Source: CAKZSU01 sp044223895
GTDB taxonomy: Bacteria > Patescibacteriota > Microgenomatia > UBA10105 > UBA927
Direction: 5' to 3'
NCBI GenBank assembly: GCA_044223895.1
Contig: JBGALL010000067.1
Location: forward strand, 1 to 9,652
Length of the DNA stretch: 9,652 bases
Part shown: positions 6,611 to 9,652 of the stretch, piece after piece
Layout: the number at the start of each line of letters is the position of its first letter
Position numbering within the stretch: position 1 is the stretch's first letter
Notes under the pieces: model-generated
Database searches by the model: none
Told to the model about the DNA's origin: nothing
What the model saw: the letters and a program-made list of their open reading frames with translations, nothing else
Position numbers and translations under genes: made by a program

Positions 6611-7381
6611 ATGTCATATATTGTTTTAAGTATTATCTCAATTGTAATCTTCAGCTCTATATCCGGTGTCTTTTTTCTGGCTCAAATTATAAAAAACAAT
6701 AGTATTTTAGATGTTTTCTGGGGTCTTGGGTTCGTCATTGCTGTTGATGTGGCCTTGGCCTTAACCTACAATTTTTCTTTACCCAGTTTGCTGGTCTCAT
6801 TCTTCGTATCTATCTGGGGTCTACGATTGGCGTATCACATATTTAGAAGGAACAAAGGCAAGCCAGAAGATAAACGTTATAGCCAATTTCGGCAAGCCTG
6901 GAAAGGAAATTTTTTGTTAAAAAGTTATCTACAATTATTTGTACTCCAGGGAGCATTACTACAAATTATTGCTTTTTCAGCCATTGGGGTGATTGTTTTT
7001 AGAACAGATGGATTAAGGGTAATAGAAGTATTAGGTGCAATAGTTTGGGGGATAGGATTTTTCTTTGAGGTAGTAGGGGACTGGCAACTCAGTAATTTTA
7101 AGAATAACCCTAGAAATAAAGGGAAAGTTATGACCCATGGTTTGTGGAGTTTGACCCGTCACCCAAATTATTTTGGAGAAGCAACCATGTGGTGGGGGAT
7201 ATGGCTATTCAGTCTTTCAACCCCTGTAGGATTAATCGCAATAGTTAGTCCAATACTAATAACATTTATGTTGATGAAGGTTTCGGGAGTAACCATGCTC
7301 GAACAGCACTATCAGGGGAATGATGCCTATGAACAGTACAAACGAAACACCCCGGCCTTTTTCCCTACGTTCAGAAAATAA
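6611..7381 (+). CDS. DUF1295 membrane protein (steroid 5-alpha-reductase-like)
   Basis: This 256-residue integral membrane protein belongs to the DUF1295 group, related to steroid 5-alpha-reductases and isoprenylcysteine methyltransferases. Hydrophobic segments lie at about 5-25, 35-53, 58-78, 105-130, 138-156 and 192-225. Family landmarks are SILDVFWGLGF (31-41), the EDKRY motif (86-90), an LQG motif (112-114), FEVVGDWQL (152-160), and the strongly conserved GLWSLTRHPNYFGE (177-190), whose RHPNY motif belongs to the cofactor-binding region in related enzymes. The C-terminus YEQYKRNTPAFFP is also typical. Members are thought to reduce or modify lipid-like substrates with a nucleotide cofactor, but most, including this one, have no proven substrate. 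It follows the GNAT gene after 119 bases, which may hold its own promoter (a TACAAT lies at 6594-6599, without a convincing -35 box). It converges with the next gene. Confidence 0.85.
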   Translation: MSYIVLSIISIVIFSSISGVFFLAQIIKNNSILDVFWGLGFVIAVDVALALTYNFSLPSLLVSFFVSIWGLRLAYHIFRRNKGKPEDKRYSQFRQAWKGNFLLKSYLQLFVLQGALLQIIAFSAIGVIVFRTDGLRVIEVLGAIVWGIGFFFEVVGDWQLSNFKNNPRNKGKVMTHGLWSLTRHPNYFGEATMWWGIWLFSLSTPVGLIAIVSPILITFMLMKVSGVTMLEQHYQGNDAYEQYKRNTPAFFPTFRK

Positions 7382-7489
7382 TTATTCATATTCTTCAACT
7401 AAATTACCACTTCATATTTTTGTACATTGTTCTTCCTCAGGAAATTAGACAGAATCTATCTCAGCAGTATCAAACATAGATGTATTCTA

Positions 7490-8032
7490 CTAATGGATAT
7501 ATTGTTTGAAAAAGGAGAGAAATACTTGATGGTATTGATAGACGATAAACCCGTTGAGAATCATTAAACCAGGGAAGATAATTCCTTTTTCCCAAAGCCC
7601 ACCAGTTTTAACCCTGAACTTGGCAATTGGGGGAATCCCAAATCTCCACCCAAAGGGAAACATCAGAGGGACCCCTTCTTTGGTTAACATATCCATAAAA
7701 ATATGTGATACAAAGCCAATCATGAAGGTCCTTCCTACTTTTTCTAAAAACTTGTTCATTACATACCCGATGACAAAAATTCCTAAGAATGAATGTGAGA
7801 TAAATCGATGGCTACCAAGGATTGGAGCTACCATGCGTCCAAATACATTTCCAGCAGGTAACCTACGATACAAATCGGCAGTTGGCTGATCGATATCAGG
7901 GAACAAACCACCGATAAAACATCCCCCTAATCCAGCCACAAGGGTTGCAATAGTCATTGTGGGGGTGGGAATAGAAATAAAGATAAGATTGAGGAGAGTA
8001 AATGCAGCTAAATCATGAGTGCGCCCAGTCAT
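7490..8032 (-). CDS. YdjM/DUF457-type membrane metal-dependent hydrolase
   Basis: This 180-residue membrane protein resembles the YdjM/YbcI family (DUF457), described as inner-membrane metal-dependent hydrolases. The pattern of likely metal ligands is present in order: His6 in RTHDLAA, PDID (45-48) after a glycine-rich hydrophobic segment, HRFISHS (75-81), SHIFMD (109-114), and the closing FPFGWRFGIP (125-134). Hydrophobic segments lie at about 26-44, 80-92, 102-117 and 150-167. Family members are usually about 150-350 residues, so this is a short but complete version. The substrate is unknown; some relatives are induced by the SOS response, but no LexA box is evident here. The start at 8032 has no clear ribosome binding site. 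It converges with the DUF1295 gene (108-base gap) and diverges from the peroxiredoxin gene (150-base gap). Confidence 0.8.
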   Translation of the reverse strand: MTGRTHDLAAFTLLNLIFISIPTPTMTIATLVAGLGGCFIGGLFPDIDQPTADLYRRLPAGNVFGRMVAPILGSHRFISHSFLGIFVIGYVMNKFLEKVGRTFMIGFVSHIFMDMLTKEGVPLMFPFGWRFGIPPIAKFRVKTGGLWEKGIIFPGLMILNGFIVYQYHQVFLSFFKQYIH

Positions 8033-8182
8033 ACTGAACTACACTATCACAAAATGAATCACCCTGCATAAAGAATGAAAAAATAATTTCCTTAATGGAG
8101 AATACAATTGATAATCTCTCATTTGATGTTACTGATATAAGATGTCGTGTAATTGATATAGAAACTGATAAAATAACAAAAT

Positions 8183-8641
8183 ATGAAAGCACCAGATTTT
8201 TCACTTCCAGATCAAATGGGTACCATTCATACCTTACATGATTATAAAGGCACTTGGTTGGTGATCTATTTCTATCCTAAGGATGATACACCCAACTGCA
8301 CGACTGAAGCCTGTAATTTCCGTGATAATATGCATCTTTTAAAAGAAAACGGAATCGCTGTCGTAGGAATTTCCAAAGATTCAAGCAAATCGCATCAGAA
8401 ATTTATTGATAAATTTTCCTTAAATTTTCCTTTACTATCAGATAGTACCACGGAGACATTAAAGGCTTATGGAGCCTGGGGTCCACGAAAGTTTATGGGT
8501 AGAGAATTCCTAGGGACACAGAGAAAAACCTTCATTATTAGCCCAGAAGGCGAAATTGTCAAAGAATTATTTGGAATGGACTTAAATAATCAGGCACAAG
8601 AAATAATTGCCTTTATTTCCAGACAACCATTTTTACACTGA
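8183..8641 (+). CDS. bcp: Bcp-type thiol peroxidase (peroxiredoxin)
   Basis: This is a cytoplasmic thioredoxin-fold peroxidase of the Bcp/PrxQ group, which reduces hydrogen peroxide and organic hydroperoxides using thioredoxin-like donors. The active site YFYPKDDTPNCTTEAC shows the P-x3-T-x2-C pattern with peroxidatic Cys39 and, five residues later, Cys44 as the likely resolving cysteine. Most relatives have Gly rather than Asn before Cys39. The catalytic arginine is probably Arg114 in QRKTFII. The rest follows E. coli Bcp closely (CNFRDNM, VVGISKDS, FPLLSDS, YGAWG.RKFMG). The 152-residue length is normal, although the N-terminus is a few residues shorter than usual, starting directly at MKAPDFSLPDQ. 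An in-frame TAA just upstream excludes an earlier start. No Shine-Dalgarno is seen. It converges on the CapA-like gene with only 20 bases between the stops. Confidence 0.93.
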   Translation: MKAPDFSLPDQMGTIHTLHDYKGTWLVIYFYPKDDTPNCTTEACNFRDNMHLLKENGIAVVGISKDSSKSHQKFIDKFSLNFPLLSDSTTETLKAYGAWGPRKFMGREFLGTQRKTFIISPEGEIVKELFGMDLNNQAQEIIAFISRQPFLH

Positions 8642-8661
8642 GTCATCCTGGGGAATAGAGA

Positions 8662-9651
8662 TTAGTGATGAGTTAAGAACGATATAATCTCTTCTTTTTC
8701 TTTGCCTTCCAATAGATATGCCTGACCATAATGACGAATCCCTATAGGAAAGTAGGTCAGTGATTGAGGGGTGATGTGATTATTCTCCACTATTAATTTG
8801 ACCAAAAATCCTTGTTTCGTTTCTGAACTCCACTCTTGATCAAAGACTGTATTCCCTAAGGCATAAAAGATTGGTTTTCCCTGATACCATTCAACAGGTT
8901 GATACCAATGGGGGTGATTACCAGCCACAATATCAGCACCCCAATCGATAAATTTTTTCCCCCATTCTTTGGGATCATCAGGGGCCATTGATCTATCAGC
9001 TACAGGGAACCTCTCGTATTCCTTTCCCCAATGAACTGAAACTATTAAGAAATCAACGGCTTTTTTAAAACTGGCTATCTCTTGACCAATATCTTCCGTC
9101 AGTCGTTGACCAACGGCATTGTATCCTAAAAATCCAATTTTCATCCCTTTTATACGTAACGTAGTTTGTTTACTAGGTCCTTCTTGAGTAAATCCTGTCC
9201 AGGATATGGTCTGCTCCTCTAAATGTTTATGGGTTTCCAATACCCCGTCCCAACCATAATTGAGTGAATGATTGTTCGCCAGGTTCACAATATCTACACC
9301 ACTCTGTTTCAGGGCGTGGCTAAAGCGATGATCACCACAAAATTTAAATCCCTCATTTGTCAGCGGACAATTGCTAAGTAGTGGAGCTTCTAAATTTGCC
9401 AGAGTTATGTCAGCATCACTGAGGACCGGAGCTATTTCCCGTAACGGCCAGTCAAAATCGTTCTTAGCTATCATTTGTTGATTAACTACTCTGGCGGGAA
9501 TGATATCTCCTGTTAATACCAAACTCCACGATTCATCACCTGCTGATGTTGTAGGAAAGGAACGAGAGGGGAGAACAATAGGTGCTGGGCTTTCTGGTAC
9601 AATTACCGTTTGCGGATTCGGGAACTGGTAAAAATAAATCAAAGTACCTAT
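8662..9651 (-). CDS. CapA-family (PgsA-like) protein, 5'-partial
   Basis: This is a CapA/PgsA-type protein with a calcineurin-like metallophosphoesterase fold. The family is named for poly-gamma-glutamate capsule synthesis, but many members have other or unknown roles. Counting from the TTG at 9642, motifs in order are LTGDIIPAR (43-51), LANLEAPL (81-88), NLANNHSLNYG (120-130), VSVHWGKEYE (201-210), GNHPHWYQP (241-249) and FYALGN (259-264). Together these form the expected metal-site pattern. The only in-window start is TTG 9642, but the frame stays open to the edge (Ile-Gly-Thr before it). The residues LIYFYQ followed by a Pro-rich, Ser/Thr-rich stretch look like the end of a signal peptide or membrane anchor. 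The real start is therefore probably outside the window, and an extracytoplasmic location is inferred. Nothing nearby makes poly-gamma-glutamate (no CapB or CapC), so the capsule role is not supported by context. Confidence 0.88.
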   Translation of the reverse strand: MGTLIYFYQFPNPQTVIVPESPAPIVLPSRSFPTTSAGDESWSLVLTGDIIPARVVNQQMIAKNDFDWPLREIAPVLSDADITLANLEAPLLSNCPLTNEGFKFCGDHRFSHALKQSGVDIVNLANNHSLNYGWDGVLETHKHLEEQTISWTGFTQEGPSKQTTLRIKGMKIGFLGYNAVGQRLTEDIGQEIASFKKAVDFLIVSVHWGKEYERFPVADRSMAPDDPKEWGKKFIDWGADIVAGNHPHWYQPVEWYQGKPIFYALGNTVFDQEWSSETKQGFLVKLIVENNHITPQSLTYFPIGIRHYGQAYLLEGKEKEEIISFLTHH

Positions 9652-9652
9652 A

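Noticed and set aside
7554..7889. A 111-codon open frame on the + strand.
   Set aside because: It lies wholly antisense to the DUF457-type gene, which carries clear family motifs, and its own translation resembles nothing I recognise.
8013..8204. A 63-codon open frame on the minus strand between the DUF457 and bcp genes.
   Set aside because: It overlaps both genes, has no ribosome binding site and is a low-complexity hydrophobic translation of AT-rich DNA.
8642..8650. GTCATCCTG after bcp resembles the repeat at 613-625.
   Set aside because: Only nine bases match and the flanks do not continue the similarity; this can easily occur by chance.

Overview
This window looks like chromosomal housekeeping DNA from a bacterium with modest GC and a compact genome. 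It resembles the Patescibacteria/CPR lineages, perhaps Microgenomates. That placement is inference from the look of the gyrase proteins, the short spacers, the mostly weak ribosome binding sites and the small envelope proteins. It was not tested against any database. The genetic code appears standard: TAA, TAG and TGA all end recognisable genes here.

Layout. Positions 2-541 carry the 3' end of a secreted or surface protein with a fibronectin type III domain followed by LysM. A 162-base spacer follows, and then a + strand cluster: gyrB (704-2626), ppa inorganic pyrophosphatase (2709-3212), gyrA (3221-5143), the rest of the gyrA C-terminal domain (5153-5761) and a GNAT-like acetyltransferase (5766-6491). 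The spacers from ppa to the GNAT gene are only 4-9 bases, so these genes are probably co-transcribed. A DUF1295 membrane protein follows at 6611-7381. The remaining genes alternate in strand: a YdjM/DUF457-type membrane hydrolase (minus), a Bcp-type peroxiredoxin (plus) and a CapA-family protein (minus) whose N-terminus lies beyond the right edge.

How the genes fit together. GyrB and GyrA form the A2B2 gyrase that introduces negative supercoils using ATP. Ppa, placed between them, removes pyrophosphate made by nucleic acid synthesis. The other genes suggest envelope work (FN3-LysM, DUF1295, DUF457, CapA) and peroxide defence (Bcp).

Main points of interest. (1) gyrA is interrupted by one in-frame TAA at 5141-5143 inside the C-terminal DNA-wrapping domain. 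The same frame then continues intact for about 200 codons, with an ATG four codons after the stop. (2) The quinolone-contact serine of GyrA is isoleucine. (3) A long imperfect palindrome lies between gyrB and ppa, and a related inverted copy lies upstream of gyrB. (4) GyrA carries an insertion of about 27 residues. (5) ppa sits between the two gyrase genes. I found no mobile element, CRISPR array, tRNA or rRNA. No gene-free stretch exceeds 300 bases.
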